A DNA stretch of 64,000 nt. It comes from Strigamia acuminata (Eukaryota > Arthropoda > Chilopoda > Geophilomorpha > Linotaeniidae). Shown in pieces: positions 21,701 through 30,806 of the stretch. Made by a program: the position numbers and the translations under genes. The first letter of the stretch is position 1. Every line of letters begins with the position of its first letter. The notes under the pieces were generated by a model. It was given only the letters and a program-made list of their open reading frames with translations. It had not been told where the DNA came from and made no database searches. The stretch covers positions 5,022,001 through 5,086,000 of the forward strand of contig OX442322.1 in the NCBI GenBank assembly GCA_949358305.1, in the 5' to 3' direction.

Positions 21701-21881
21701 GCGAAGCAGCTGTTTCCTCTTTCTGCGCCTTTGCTTTCCTCCGATTCGCTCGGGCTTTCGCCTTCGCGGATTGTTCGGGGACTGGGCCGCCCGACCTTAA
21801 GTTATAGTCGGAGGTCCGTTTTCCCTTTTCGAGCGTAGGTCGCTCATTATCAGACGCGGATTGTTCATCTTGGTCTGACAT
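18762..21881 (-). CDS. gypsy G1 gag
   Basis: This 1039-codon frame starts at ATG 21881, about 75 bases after the PBS. The first 230 residues are charged and low in complexity. Residues 230-420 are extremely rich in Glu, Arg and Lys and should form a long coiled coil. A Ser/Asp/Arg-rich linker follows. The Retrotrans_gag-like capsid region runs from about residue 610 to 800, with WYQGLKNPTWDDFLVRFDLRY and LRGLRQAPGETLADYDARAK. A single CCHC zinc knuckle, CYSCGEYGHYSDKC, lies near residues 990-1003. The N-terminal coiled coil makes it longer than most gypsy gags. The protein forms the particle shell and binds genomic RNA. Confidence 0.92.
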   Translation of the reverse strand: MSDQDEQSASDNERPTLEKGKRTSDYNLRSGGPVPEQSAKAKARANRRKAKAQKEETAASLEALTEPEREPLSSDMPFVEDTDTEVLENQEEIRDTTTGRVPILVAEEKTETPRRTTTVDNNPSPAQSHHSAPLNETPARNTSGTPMASRASARPAPVSPEVAHLIHLSQQAARLKAVTDIPPGTSVWDSITILTKAICAAQAPTPVARPAAETPVAQETPSDVGNFVPDPHKALHESREKAREESRQETINRQRRVSAERRELWNEEEERLQREKRTMERTEEMVQEIREEQEAKIRREWNNTVEGRHREAQDYEDQFRALLAQRKAEKLQKLREEAQRQHQKWEEQYHERMKAARARREKEQLLEQHEEWERYRWTDEYQAKKKAIIDEQKRWEAENWEKEAEKFQREYEQDVSERNKKEDPKTDKEPTGGSEAETKKRKSQDDDQPDKKSRNRNPSKRSERSAAIDALLNKKNANKDRERPGSEENKWYSFCGSSDEKEPPPSGGSKKSRDGEEVPPKGPRDHPQGDPSDPSDSSDDDDQSRPSSGPHRESRGSNQHHSDRPNASNRSSHSSRPSMQEGNFQDSAGRQYTMAELGRALLNSFRKEGIDLGHPGDEHNRAGERVKRKYGVRNEPAAEATGNIRWQHYVQTRFDGSWKAGDRFLDEVMRIKKATKATVADMLTHGLVELTTGSAREWYQGLKNPTWDDFLVRFDLRYGETPDEISNKLRGLRQAPGETLADYDARAKLLFARAPYEINPAGFTMIFYGGLSAHSQRILLDMRAPRTGNYRDVSNYLLTNTLEIEQRYYASLPPEEAEAHEKRLITSAERHKASEKLMRPSEYLSGIMSLTEASSGRTLTPKTGITLPSNPIAAPKKAPTTTAMQVTSTDLATSAKAEEASPPAAVAEPTEESSDEDDLHEHLENLSTGCDDQGPYLHHAHRALAITQFRAHARATKEKGAPGLKRRFPTAFVPKKPGFTPTGDKSNIKCYSCGEYGHYSDKCEKKAKVTSETQTMMKMMAELNIALAKNCQAQASSKK
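18792..18798 (-). promoter_or_regulatory. candidate -1 ribosomal frameshift site A AAA AAC (G1)
   Basis: Near the end of gag the minus strand reads GCA AAA AAC in gag codons, which is the heptamer A AAA AAC of the X XXY YYZ class. A -1 slip here enters a frame open all the way into pol. The same heptamer is in the same place in G2 (42177-42183 and 42189-42195). No downstream pseudoknot was worked out. Confidence 0.75.
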
Positions 21882-21956
21882 TTCTTTGAGTAATTCTTCG
21901 ATTTGGGTTATTATATTGAATGAGAGATCACAAGTTCAGTTGAGATTTATTTCTAA

Positions 21957-21974
21957 ATCCCGGACAGGCCCCCA
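21957..21974 (-). promoter_or_regulatory. primer-binding site of gypsy G1
   Basis: Two bases after the 5' LTR the minus strand reads TGGGGGCCTGTCCGGGAT. This differs at two adjacent positions from the familiar tRNA-Pro PBS of retroviruses (TGGGGGCTCGTCCGGGAT). The primer is inferred to be tRNA-Pro or a close variant. Confidence 0.75.
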
Positions 21975-21976
21975 CG

Positions 21977-22794
21977 TGTCGCGTCCTACCTGGTGATAGG
22001 TTTAATGAGCTAACGTGTATTACTTTACCTGTGATTCTACTAAATATGTAAATTACCCAAATGAATACTAAGTATATGTAAATGAACAAACGGGTTTATT
22101 CAATAGGCGTAAGCCTTAAAATACACTCAGTATAAAACTCGAGTCGACTTGGTCAGAGTCGAACAAAGGATTTCTCAAGATGGCGTCGTCGGTTCCGCGT
22201 GGTCGGCGGAACAAAGGCGGCGTCTCGAGTTGTCGTTAATTCGTCACGGATTCGTCGTTCACGGACGCGGTGGAATGCTCTTTCGAGTCTTCTATCCGTG
22301 CCTGTTGTCTAGGGTTGGTTTTTAGCGTCGCAAGGCTCCGTCCAGAAACGGGGAGTTTCTTACAGGGCACTCGGACACTTCGCAATGGAAATAATCGTGG
22401 GTCGATTATTTCGTGTGAATCCACAAGGGTTATTTTCCTGCTTTCGCGGGGAAATAACACACAGTGTAAATTCGTGAGAGTTACAGTTGCACTGGAATCA
22501 GCGGTCCTCGATCAATCCTAACTTTTGGTGGAGTTGGCCTGACGGTGAGGTAGTTGCTGTGTTCTTGGTGTCGTTTGTGTAAGTTCTGCTTGTAGGGCGC
22601 AAAACTCTACCTGATATAGGCCAGGGTGAGGGGCCTGGCTCGGCCAATGGGGGCCGTCCACGCATCACCTCACCCCCTCGGGGCACGCGCTTCCCAGGGG
22701 GGGAAGGCGGAGCCAACGCGAGGGAACTGACCTTTCCTAGTGACTCATGCGGATGGCGTCCACTGGAGGGACGACCACCCGCGGGGTCACCACA
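21977..22794 (-). repeat. 5' LTR of gypsy G1 (818 bp)
   Basis: Second LTR copy, with TG...CA ends on the minus strand. The flank 22795-22798 (GTTT) repeats 9930-9933. It should contain the promoter, although I could not place a TATA box with confidence. Confidence 0.95.
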
Positions 22795-22798
22795 GTTT

Positions 22799-23320
22799 TT
22801 AAGTGTTTACCTTCACTTTAGAGCACCTTCAGTGCTATTTAAGCGCATATAAGCGACCATAAGTCGCGCGCTCGCTCGAATCGCATCACGCGCTCGCTCG
22901 AATCGCATCACACGATTCTGTTATCGGAATTAACCGTTGCGCATTTGCGATGCGCTTTATTTCACGCTTCCACATCGGTTCATTTGCTGATTATTTGCGC
23001 ACCACTCACCTACAGCCCCACCCTCGACGTGAAAATCCGAATCAGCCCCTTTGGAAATCCATTTATGTAAGATATGGTTTACTTTTCATTAAACTTTTAT
23101 GTTTTTAAGTGTTTACCTTCACTTTAGAGCACTTTCAGTGCTATTTAAGCGCATATAAGCGACCATAAGTCGCGCGCTCGCTCGAATCGCATCAAGCGCT
23201 CGCTCGAATCGCATCACGCGATTCTGTTATCGGAATTAACCGTCGCGCATTTGCGACGCGCTTTATTTCACGCTTCCACCTCGGTTCATTTGCCGATTAT
23301 TTGCGCACCACTCACCTACA
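22799..23320 (-). repeat. element X: rest of complete LTR, PPT remnant, partial LTR
   Basis: 22799-23014 finishes the LTR interrupted by G1. 23015-23047 is the short internal remnant with the polypurine tract. 23048-23320 is a second, 5'-shortened LTR copy that matches 9877-9933 plus 22799-23014 base for base in length (273 bp) with about seven substitutions. The run of GTTTTTAAGTG at 23101 preserves the target that G1 used in the other copy. Confidence 0.8.
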
Positions 23321-25043
23321 CTGTCGAGTACCGTGAATAGTCATCTGTGATGGTAAGGAAATATCTGTTTCCTGATAGTGTAGGAGTTCCAAACGCTCCG
23401 CGCACGTCCATGTGCAAAAGTTCCAGTGGTCTCTTCGACCTAATTCCTGGTATTGACTTGTGCGATACTGATTTCTTCTTTCTTCGCATTGCGTGATCGG
23501 CTTGTCTAGCACGGGCAATCCAATTACCGCTTCTGTCTTGCTCATTTGTTGCACGCTGGGGAAATGGATATGTCTTAGTCATTCGTGCCAAAGTCGTGCC
23601 TCCTCTGGATTGGAAGCTGTCTTGCTTGATCCAGTAGGTGGTTGTGTCTTTTCCTCACTAGTATTGACCTTGTTCCTTTCATTATCTTTCAATTTCTCGA
23701 TGTCGGATTTCTCATCACTAAGTTGAATGTAGTAGAGTCTGTCCTTCTTGACTCCTTGCATTAACTGCCTTTTCCATTGTGGGTCGTAGATTTTAACTAA
23801 ACCCGCACCAACGGCGACTCTGCATCTCGCCTCATCTATGCACGGCCCCGACAATAAGTTTCTACGCAAGTCCGGCGCATAATAAACCTTTTTTAGTGTG
23901 ATGGGAATTGTCTCTTTCCCAACCAGGCACATGATGCAGACATCTCCAACTCCTTGAATTTGGATGAGTGTCTTCTTGTCAGCTTGACTGATCGTTCCCG
24001 TCATCTCTCGAAAATTGTGAAATTGATTTCTGTCTTTGCAGAAATGTTCGGTGGCCCCAGTGTCGTAGATCCAGCAGTTGTTGGTCCCGCTGCACTGCAA
24101 CATCTCTTGCTTGCTTAACTCTGTGAGGAAGCCCACATCCAACATGGCGGTATCAAGTTCTTCAACCGTGTTGCTATTTGATACCAATTGTAACTGTGCT
24201 GTACAATCTTTAACCCAATGTCCATGTTGGTTGCACCGGAAACACGGCCCTCGTCCTGTTGATCCGGTCGCATTTCCTCTGAAATTTCCTCTCGTGTTTC
24301 TGCCGCCTCGATAGTTTGATTTGCCGCCCTTTTGTCCACTTTGAAATCTGCGGTTGTTTTGGCTAAAGTTTCCTTGTTGTTGAGGTTTTGAATTGTCACT
24401 GTTTTTTGCGTTGGCAGAACCCTGTCCTATGCTGAAGGCGTCAATGATTGGCCCCTGGCCCGAATCCCTCTTTTGTTGGGCTAGACGTCCTTCTTCCGCA
24501 ACCAGTTTGACCTCGACCTTTTCTAAAGTGAAATTCGCGTCCTCCCATCTGTATATTGCTTGTACGATGGATTGATATTCTTGCGGCAAATATCGTATCA
24601 GTTGGAAAGCTTGATAAAGATTGTCCAATTGATGCTTAACATCCGCTAATTTTCTCGCTGCATTTCGTATTTTTGCTGCGAATACCCCAATTGTTTCCGT
24701 TTCCTTGTCGTATTTTAAGTTGAAAAATTCGTCCAGCAAACGTATAATGCGTGCACGGAAAACCGGCTCAAAGTTCAGCTTTAGTGTGTTCCACGCTAAT
24801 TTAGCATCTTCAACGCCACTGAGCAATTCGTGGTATTGCTCCTCGATGGAGTAGTAGATGAGACTAAAAGCTCTGCCTTTTCTCAGCTTATAGTCAGAAC
24901 GGTCCCGCCATGATGCTCCTGGTGCCATCGGTGAAGGCCCAGCAACCGTGATGCATCAATAAAACTTTAACCTGTTGTTTCCATGTGTCATAATTGGTTC
25001 TGTTCAGTAATGTCAGCTTCCGTTCTAATTTGTCCGAATCCAT
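23321..25043 (-). pseudogene. copia A gag, protease and integrase start (first half)
   Basis: The ATG is at 25043 (minus). About 35 codons on, 17 bases are missing relative to copia B within the WAFTDGT segment, which shifts the frame. The main open frame resumes at 24928. It has the gag core, a CCHC knuckle (CFRCNQHGHWVKDC near 24203-24245) and the protease DTGA motif near 24055-24066. A TGA replaces an Arg codon right after LWHE (near 23582). The HHCC finger of the integrase lost its second half by a further deletion near 23490. The integrase core begins (HMDV) and stops at the element X boundary, 23320. The remaining pol is at 6843-9558. Confidence 0.88.
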
Positions 25044-25274
25044 GACAATTTAGTAGCACTTTTGTACACAAACCGCCCCAAAAACACTTTCTGTACTGGT
25101 TAATCACAACAAAGTGCAAAGTTGTGATGTTAGTTCGCTCTTATAGATAAGTTAGTATCAAATCCTAACACAGTACTAAGCTAATAAATGTATTCAAAAA
25201 AGTATTCGAAAATAAACACTAATATTGTTCATAAATTTGATGTTTTCCCGTTGTATCCTCGTTTGGTTACACTT
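25044..25274 (-). other. copia A 5' UTR, proximal part
   Basis: This is the untranslated leader directly upstream of the copia A gag start. It resembles the matching leader of copia B and D (the segment around GTTAGTAT...CCTAACA). It stops at CACTT (25270-25274), the target duplication of copia B. Confidence 0.8.
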
Positions 25275-25596
25275 TGTTGTGTATTCATATAGAATTTGTA
25301 GTGACTTGTAAAAACAGTGGTTTGGAAAAACATCAGGTGGATAAAGAATTAGAGTCCATCTTTACAGGTGAGTAACAAAACATCAAGTGAAGGTTTATTC
25401 ATACACCATGTGTCTTGTGTCATCACCAGAGCCACCTGTGGGCAACATATACAAGTTACATGTAAACAAAGGCTGTGATTGTCTTCACTGCCAAGTACAA
25501 ATAGTGATACATTGATACATAATGCGGTAACCTGATAATACGATACAAGTATAAACATATGTACATAATAGGTGATAAATACACGATATCTCAACA
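25275..25596 (-). repeat. 3' LTR of copia B (322 bp)
   Basis: On the minus strand it starts TGTTGAGATATCG and ends ATACACAACA. The polypurine tract just upstream reads CGAGGGGGCCGA. The only visible difference from the other LTR is G/A in the AATACGATACAAG segment. Confidence 0.95.
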
Positions 25597-25626
25597 ATCG
25601 GCCCCCTCGAATTATCTCGCTTTGTA

Positions 25627-28600
25627 TCAAACACGTAGAACACTTAAATCAACCAAAAAGCGACTACAGAATTGTACTAAGTCAGTCTTGTCAACGGACT
25701 TTGTGAAGATATCCGCGTAATTAGACTTTGTGCCGACATGGATGATTTGAAGATTATCCTTCTTGACAAGTTCTTTTATAAAATGGTATCGGATGTCTAT
25801 ATGCTTGGTTTTTCGATTTTCAACGCAAGACTTCGTGAAATCTACCGTCGAAATATTGTCGCACAAGACACGGTGAGAGAACTTATCCGCCAATTCGGGA
25901 ATAATTTCGTGTAGGACGCGAACTATCCAAATGTAGTCCTTAACAGTCTCTGTAAGGGCCACATATTCAGCCTCCATTGTCGACAATGTCACATTCCGCT
26001 GTTTGAAGGTCCTCCAGTAAACAGGTGTGCTACCTAGTGTTACTAGGGTTCCTCCAACGGAGATTCGGTCGTCTCGGTTATTAGCATAGTCGGAATCGCT
26101 GTATCCGATAACTTCGATCCGATCATTCGGAAACAACATTAAACCGTAATTCCTTGTCGATCTCAGATAGCTGAGTAGGTCCAATAATGCAGTCCAGTGA
26201 TCCCATCCTGGGTTCGATTGAAATTGGCTTAGGATATTGACTGCATACGTCAAGTCAGGTCTCATCCTCGATGCGATGAATGCCAAACATCCGAGCAAAC
26301 TTTGATAGGGAATTGCTTCCATGATCCTGAATTCATCAATCGTGCTCGGACATTCTCGCTTCGTGAGGATAGTTGCCTTTGTCATTGGTTGGGATCGAAT
26401 TTTTACAGAGTCCAAGTGGTTCTTGAATTTTAACAATACTTTGTTGACATAGGATTTCTGATGAAGGACCATTTGTTGTTTGTAGGGATAAAATTCAACT
26501 CCCAAAAGCTTCTTAGTTTGTCCAAGTATGACCAGATCGAACTGTGTTCCGATCATGTTAAGTATGTTCATTGCGTCAGCATGCTGTTTTCCAAAAACTA
26601 CAATATCGTCGACGTAGACGATCAAATAGGCGATATTTTCATACTTATAGACGCAATTGCACCAGTTTACATGCTCTAGTCCCAATTTCAATAACGTCTC
26701 TTCTAGCTCTATGCCCCATTCTCTCCCGGATTGATGTAGTCCGTATATCGCTCGGAGGAGTCGACAAACATAGTTTTCTTTTCCTTCAGAAATGAAACCT
26801 TTCGGCTGACGCATGTAGACGGTTTTATGCAGCTTTGCGTAAAGATACGCACACTTGACGTCGGCTTGGATGTACGACCATTTGAGCATACAGACGAGTA
26901 GCGTGAACATGAAGCGCACGATCGAAAAGTCCACTACGGGTGAGAATGTCTCCTCATACGACTCGCCGTAGACTTGGGAAAATCCTTGCGCTACAAGCCT
27001 CGCCTTGTAACGTGCGACTTCCCCCTCTTCGTTCTGTTTGGTCGTGTAAATCCACTTACAACCCACTATCTTAGTGTTGGGCGGTGGTGGAACTAGTTCC
27101 CAAACCTCGCGCTCATGCATGGTGTCGATTTCATCGTTCATCGCCTGGCGCCATTCATCCTTTTCTGGTAAAGTCGCTATCTTTTCATAACGAACAGGGA
27201 CGTAGACTTCCAGGTGATTGGCTTCAAAGTTGATATTCATATCATCAAAGTCAATGTCGAAATGATCTGCTGTTGTATTGGATTCAGAAGGCTTCTTTTT
27301 TCTTTTGTCCTCAAAAAGATGTTCAGGTACGTGAAGGTTGTGCTCTGTGCAATAACGCTTCACATCGGGTATCGAGCGTAACTTGGGTTTGTCGTATCCC
27401 TCGATCGTGTACTCGACATCCTTCTGTCCAGTTGGTCTGATTTTCTCTGTTTTCTTCCAAACTAGTGCCGGAATATCTGGAACTGGATTCACAAGTCCTT
27501 GTCCGGGTTGTGGCAAATTGTTTGGAAGTTTTACTGCTGGCAAATTATGTTGCAACTTCTCGTCTGGCAGTCTAAATTTCAATTTAACTGGAGGCAATTC
27601 CAGTTCTGGATCTTCCTTCTTCTTAACTGGTACTGGCGGGGGTAGCGGCGGCCTCACGTCTTCATCAGAATAATATTGGCGATCGTTGTCATTGTCCAAA
27701 TTGTCGTCTAAACTATCGATGTAAGTCGTGTATTTTTCTGGTAGGCCCAGCACGCCTTCAACTCCGCGCCTGCTCTCTACGAATTTTACGTCGCTGGTTT
27801 CGATAACCTTCGAAAATTCCGGCAGCCATACTCGATATCCTTTCGTGATTCTCGAATATCCGAGCATAATGCCATGTAAACTCTTATTGTCGATTTTGCC
27901 ATCTCGTATTCTTTTCTGCACAAAGCAGAGACTTCCGAATTTTCTCAGGTGACGCAAAGATGGTTTCCGACCATAGTAAAGCTCCATCGGCGTCTTCTCC
28001 GAGTTGAGCTTTGCGATTCTGTTTCTCAAATAGTTGAACGTTAGAATAGCCTCGCCCCAAAATCGATGTTCCAGACCGGCATCGTAAACGAGCGCACGCA
28101 TGCCGTTTGCTAACGTCTGGTTCAGTCTCTCGGAAACGCCGTTCTGGGCGGGTGTGTACGCATTCGTCCTCTCATGGGCGATTCCTTGCTCTTCAAGGTA
28201 CTGTCCGAACTTGTTGGAGCAAAACTCCATACCATTGTCCGTGCGAATGGCCAAAATTGATTTTCCCAACAGTCTTTCTATCCGTTTCGCATGTTTTTGG
28301 AAAATCTCAAATACTTCGTCCTTCTTCTTCATTAAGTAGACTGTCGAATAACGAGAGAAGTCGTCCGTAATAGTTAAGAAGTATTTGTTTCCCGAGAGCG
28401 TTGGTGTGCTAAATGCTCCACACACATCCATATGCAACAGCTGCAGTGGTTCTGTTGATCTAATCCCTGGTATCGACTTGTGTGAGACTGCTTTCTTCTT
28501 TGCTAACGTGCAAACATTGCATTGCGTGATTGGGACATCGAGAATTGGCAATCCAATTACTGCTCCTCGCTTACTCATCTCTTGTACACTTGGAAAATAA

Positions 28601-30105
28601 ATATGTCCCAGCCGCTCATGCCAAAGTCTCGCTTCCTCTGGATTAGATGTGCTCTTTGTTGTGTTCTTTGTTGAATTAGTTGGCTCTTGTTTCTTCTGTT
28701 CGCCAATATTCGCTTTGTTGTTCGCTTTTTGTCGTAATTTCTCAAAGTCGGGCTTCTGGTCGCTCAGTTTGATATAATATAATCGATCCTTCTTCACGCC
28801 TTCCATGAATTGCCTTTTCCACTGAGGATCGTATATTTTGACTAGTCCTGAGCCAACGGCGACTTTGCATCGCGCCTCATCAATGCATGGTCCCGACAAC
28901 AAATTTCTTCGCAAGTCTGGCGCATAATAAACTTTCTTAAGCGTAATCGGAATTGTCTCGTTTCCGACTAAACTCATCACGGAGACGTCCCCGACGCCCT
29001 GGATTTGAATCAAAGTTTTCTTATCCGCTTGGCTAATTGTTCCTGTTGTTTCTTTAAAGTTGAAAAATTGGTTCCTGTCTTTACAGAAATGTCCAGTGGC
29101 CCCGGTGTCGTAGATCCAACAGTTGTTGGCTGCGCTGCACTGCAACATCTCTTCTTCGCTCAACTCGGTGAGAAAACCGACATCGAACATATTCGTGTCT
29201 AATTCCTCGACTGTGTTCGTATTTTGGCTATTGTTTGGTGCGAGCTGCGCCATGCAGTCCCTCGCCCAATGTCCTGGCTGATTGCATCGGAAACACGGCC
29301 CCCGTGGTGATGATCCGGTCGTATTTCCTCTGAAATTCCGCGAATTTTTACCGCCTCTAAAATTCGATTTGCCACGATTTTGTCCGCCTTGAAAACCACG
29401 ATTGTTTTGGCTGTAATTTCCTTGTTGTTGTTGAGATTTCTGCGAATTGTCGCTGTTCTTTGTGTTCGGGCTTGTAGCAAAGGCGTCTATGATTTGTCCC
29501 TGACCAGAATCTCTTCGTTGCTGCGCCAATCTGCCCTCTTCGGCGACCAATTCCGCTTCGACCTTTTCTAAAGTGAAATCCTTATCGTCCCATCGATAAA
29601 TACTCTGCACAATTGACTGGTATTCTTGTGGCAGGTATCGAATGAGCTGGAATGCCTGGTACAAGTTATCCAACTGGTGTTTGACGTCGGCGAGCTTCTT
29701 TGCGGCGTTTCGTATCTTTGCTGCAAAAACTCCTATTGTCTCCGTCGTCGGCTCATACTTTAGACTAAAGAATTCGTCTAACAAACGAATTGTTCTTGCT
29801 CTCGAAACAGGTTCAAAGTTGGCTTTTAGTGTGGCCCAAGCTTTCTTGGCGTCGTCGATCCCGCTGAGCAACTCATGGTACTGCTCTTCTATCGAGTAGT
29901 ATATCAAACTAAAGGCCCTTCCTTGTCGTAGTTTGAAATCTGAGCGGTCCCGCCATGATGCTCCAGGTGCCAACGCCTCTTCTGTTCCATCCGTGAAAGC
30001 CCAGCATCCGAGATGCATCAAAAGCACTTTGATTTGCTGCTTCCAAGTGTCATAGTTTGTTCTGTTCAAAAGTGTTATTTTCCTTTCCGGTTTGTCCGTA
30101 TCCAT
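25627..30105 (-). CDS. copia B gag-pol polyprotein
   Basis: A single 1492-codon frame starts at ATG 30105 (MDTDKPERK). Gag (DUF4219/UBN2 type) leads to a CCHC knuckle CFRCNQPGHWARDC near residues 270-283. The protease DTGA lies near residue 331. A GAG-pre-integrase HHCC finger follows (LWHERLGH...CNVCTLA). Integrase catalytic residues are in HMDVCG (about 558), RTDNGMEF (about 620) and NGVSERLN (about 658). The RVT_2 reverse transcriptase has YVDD near 1162, and RNase H has GYSDSDYANN and STMEAEYVAL (about 1373) and HIDIRYHFI. Order and length are typical of Ty1/copia (Pseudoviridae-like) elements, where gag and pol share one frame. No stop or frameshift interrupts it. Confidence 0.97.
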   Translation of the reverse strand: MDTDKPERKITLLNRTNYDTWKQQIKVLLMHLGCWAFTDGTEEALAPGASWRDRSDFKLRQGRAFSLIYYSIEEQYHELLSGIDDAKKAWATLKANFEPVSRARTIRLLDEFFSLKYEPTTETIGVFAAKIRNAAKKLADVKHQLDNLYQAFQLIRYLPQEYQSIVQSIYRWDDKDFTLEKVEAELVAEEGRLAQQRRDSGQGQIIDAFATSPNTKNSDNSQKSQQQQGNYSQNNRGFQGGQNRGKSNFRGGKNSRNFRGNTTGSSPRGPCFRCNQPGHWARDCMAQLAPNNSQNTNTVEELDTNMFDVGFLTELSEEEMLQCSAANNCWIYDTGATGHFCKDRNQFFNFKETTGTISQADKKTLIQIQGVGDVSVMSLVGNETIPITLKKVYYAPDLRRNLLSGPCIDEARCKVAVGSGLVKIYDPQWKRQFMEGVKKDRLYYIKLSDQKPDFEKLRQKANNKANIGEQKKQEPTNSTKNTTKSTSNPEEARLWHERLGHIYFPSVQEMSKRGAVIGLPILDVPITQCNVCTLAKKKAVSHKSIPGIRSTEPLQLLHMDVCGAFSTPTLSGNKYFLTITDDFSRYSTVYLMKKKDEVFEIFQKHAKRIERLLGKSILAIRTDNGMEFCSNKFGQYLEEQGIAHERTNAYTPAQNGVSERLNQTLANGMRALVYDAGLEHRFWGEAILTFNYLRNRIAKLNSEKTPMELYYGRKPSLRHLRKFGSLCFVQKRIRDGKIDNKSLHGIMLGYSRITKGYRVWLPEFSKVIETSDVKFVESRRGVEGVLGLPEKYTTYIDSLDDNLDNDNDRQYYSDEDVRPPLPPPVPVKKKEDPELELPPVKLKFRLPDEKLQHNLPAVKLPNNLPQPGQGLVNPVPDIPALVWKKTEKIRPTGQKDVEYTIEGYDKPKLRSIPDVKRYCTEHNLHVPEHLFEDKRKKKPSESNTTADHFDIDFDDMNINFEANHLEVYVPVRYEKIATLPEKDEWRQAMNDEIDTMHEREVWELVPPPPNTKIVGCKWIYTTKQNEEGEVARYKARLVAQGFSQVYGESYEETFSPVVDFSIVRFMFTLLVCMLKWSYIQADVKCAYLYAKLHKTVYMRQPKGFISEGKENYVCRLLRAIYGLHQSGREWGIELEETLLKLGLEHVNWCNCVYKYENIAYLIVYVDDIVVFGKQHADAMNILNMIGTQFDLVILGQTKKLLGVEFYPYKQQMVLHQKSYVNKVLLKFKNHLDSVKIRSQPMTKATILTKRECPSTIDEFRIMEAIPYQSLLGCLAFIASRMRPDLTYAVNILSQFQSNPGWDHWTALLDLLSYLRSTRNYGLMLFPNDRIEVIGYSDSDYANNRDDRISVGGTLVTLGSTPVYWRTFKQRNVTLSTMEAEYVALTETVKDYIWIVRVLHEIIPELADKFSHRVLCDNISTVDFTKSCVENRKTKHIDIRYHFIKELVKKDNLQIIHVGTKSNYADIFTKSVDKTDLVQFCSRFLVDLSVLRV

Positions 30106-30794
30106 TGTGATTTAGGAAAACAATCTCTTCAAACTGCACACACACACTCTTTTCCAGCAAAAACACTTTCAAAACGGTTACTCGTGAAAAATAGTGCAAT
30201 TTCCACGAGGTTAATGCGCTCTTAAGATTATGTTAGTATTATTTCCTAACACAGCACTAATCTAACAATATATTCACAATATATTCAAAACAAATAGCAA
30301 TATAAACAAAAGTTCTAGTCTTCTTGTGTTGTTTTCTCCTCGTTTTAGTGTCTTTTCGCCTCGAAAATTCGTCCATTAAACTTTTCCGTTTTATCCAATC
30401 GTTTTTCGTCCGCAGCTCGTTCACACTTCCCGTGTGGTTGCCGAGAGTCGTCGTCGCTGCGTATTCCTCGTTGAGTCGCTTTCTCGACGAAAAAAATTAA
30501 CGCCACGTCGACGTTACGTATCGCGCCTCGCGATATTCGGAAAATCGTCCGAAAATTGGAAAATTAAACTTATTAATCAAAAGTTTCGTAATGTTCGAAC
30601 CCATTTAGTGTTCCTGCATCTCTGGATGGTCGATAATCGCTGCTAAACTCGTGGATTGTCGGCACAAACACAGGCTGATGACCTTCCTCATGGATGCCGC
30701 CATCTTGGATTTGGAGGAGAAACGCCCTCTTTTTCACCTGTGGTTGACTTGAAATGCTTCAAATCACTTTGGATGTTTTTCCCACGTTGTTTGT
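30106..30794 (-). other. copia B 5' leader
   Basis: A long untranslated leader lies between the PBS and gag start. It resembles the leaders of copia A (31129-31642) and copia D (32755-33403), for example around CACACTTCCCGTGTGGTTGCC and CGATACGTATCGC-like palindromes. No coding frame is convincing. Confidence 0.75.
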
Positions 30795-30805
30795 GGCCCA
30801 TAACC
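30795..30805 (-). promoter_or_regulatory. PBS of copia B, initiator tRNA-Met type
   Basis: One base after the 5' LTR the minus strand reads GGTTATGGGCC. This is complementary to the anticodon stem-loop of initiator tRNA-Met (GGCCCATAACC, including the CAU anticodon). Drosophila copia is known to use such an internal half-tRNA primer. Copia A has the identical site at 31643-31653. Confidence 0.85.
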
Positions 30806-30806
30806 T

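Larger units (their letters stand above)
9934..22794 (-). mobile_element. Ty3/gypsy element G1, apparently intact
   Basis: G1 is 12.86 kb, with 818-bp LTRs at 9934-10751 (3') and 21977-22794 (5') that differ at one position that I can see. The flanking duplication is GTTT (9930-9933 and 22795-22798), and the undisturbed target is visible in the partial LTR near 23101. Order on the minus strand: LTR, PBS, gag (21881-18762), pol in the -1 frame (to 14656), spacer, third ORF (to 10788), PPT, LTR. All three frames are open, which with the near-identical LTRs points to recent insertion. It landed inside element X. Confidence 0.95.
9559..23320 (-). mobile_element. LTR element X, internally deleted, split by gypsy G1
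   Basis: Element X is flanked by CTGTC (9554-9558 and 23321-23325). On the plus strand it begins TGTTGGTCTG and ends CACTCACCTACA, so on the minus strand it has TG...CA ends. One complete LTR copy (591 bp) is formed by 9559-9933 plus 22799-23014. A second partial copy, 23048-23320 (273 bp), matches its end with about seven differences. Between them lies a 33-base remnant that reads GAGGGTGGGGC on the minus strand, a polypurine tract just before the LTR start. This fits a retrotransposon that lost nearly all internal sequence and most of its 5' LTR. A 22-bp unit (GCTCGCTCGAATCGCAT core) is repeated twice in each LTR copy. A related LTR end lies at 57204-57209. Confidence 0.78.

Noticed and set aside
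9551-23328. hAT-type DNA transposon with 8-bp duplication TACACTGT
   Set aside because: The apparent 8-bp match arises because the element's terminal TACA resembles target bases; CTGTC with TG...CA ends and a polypurine tract fits an LTR element better.
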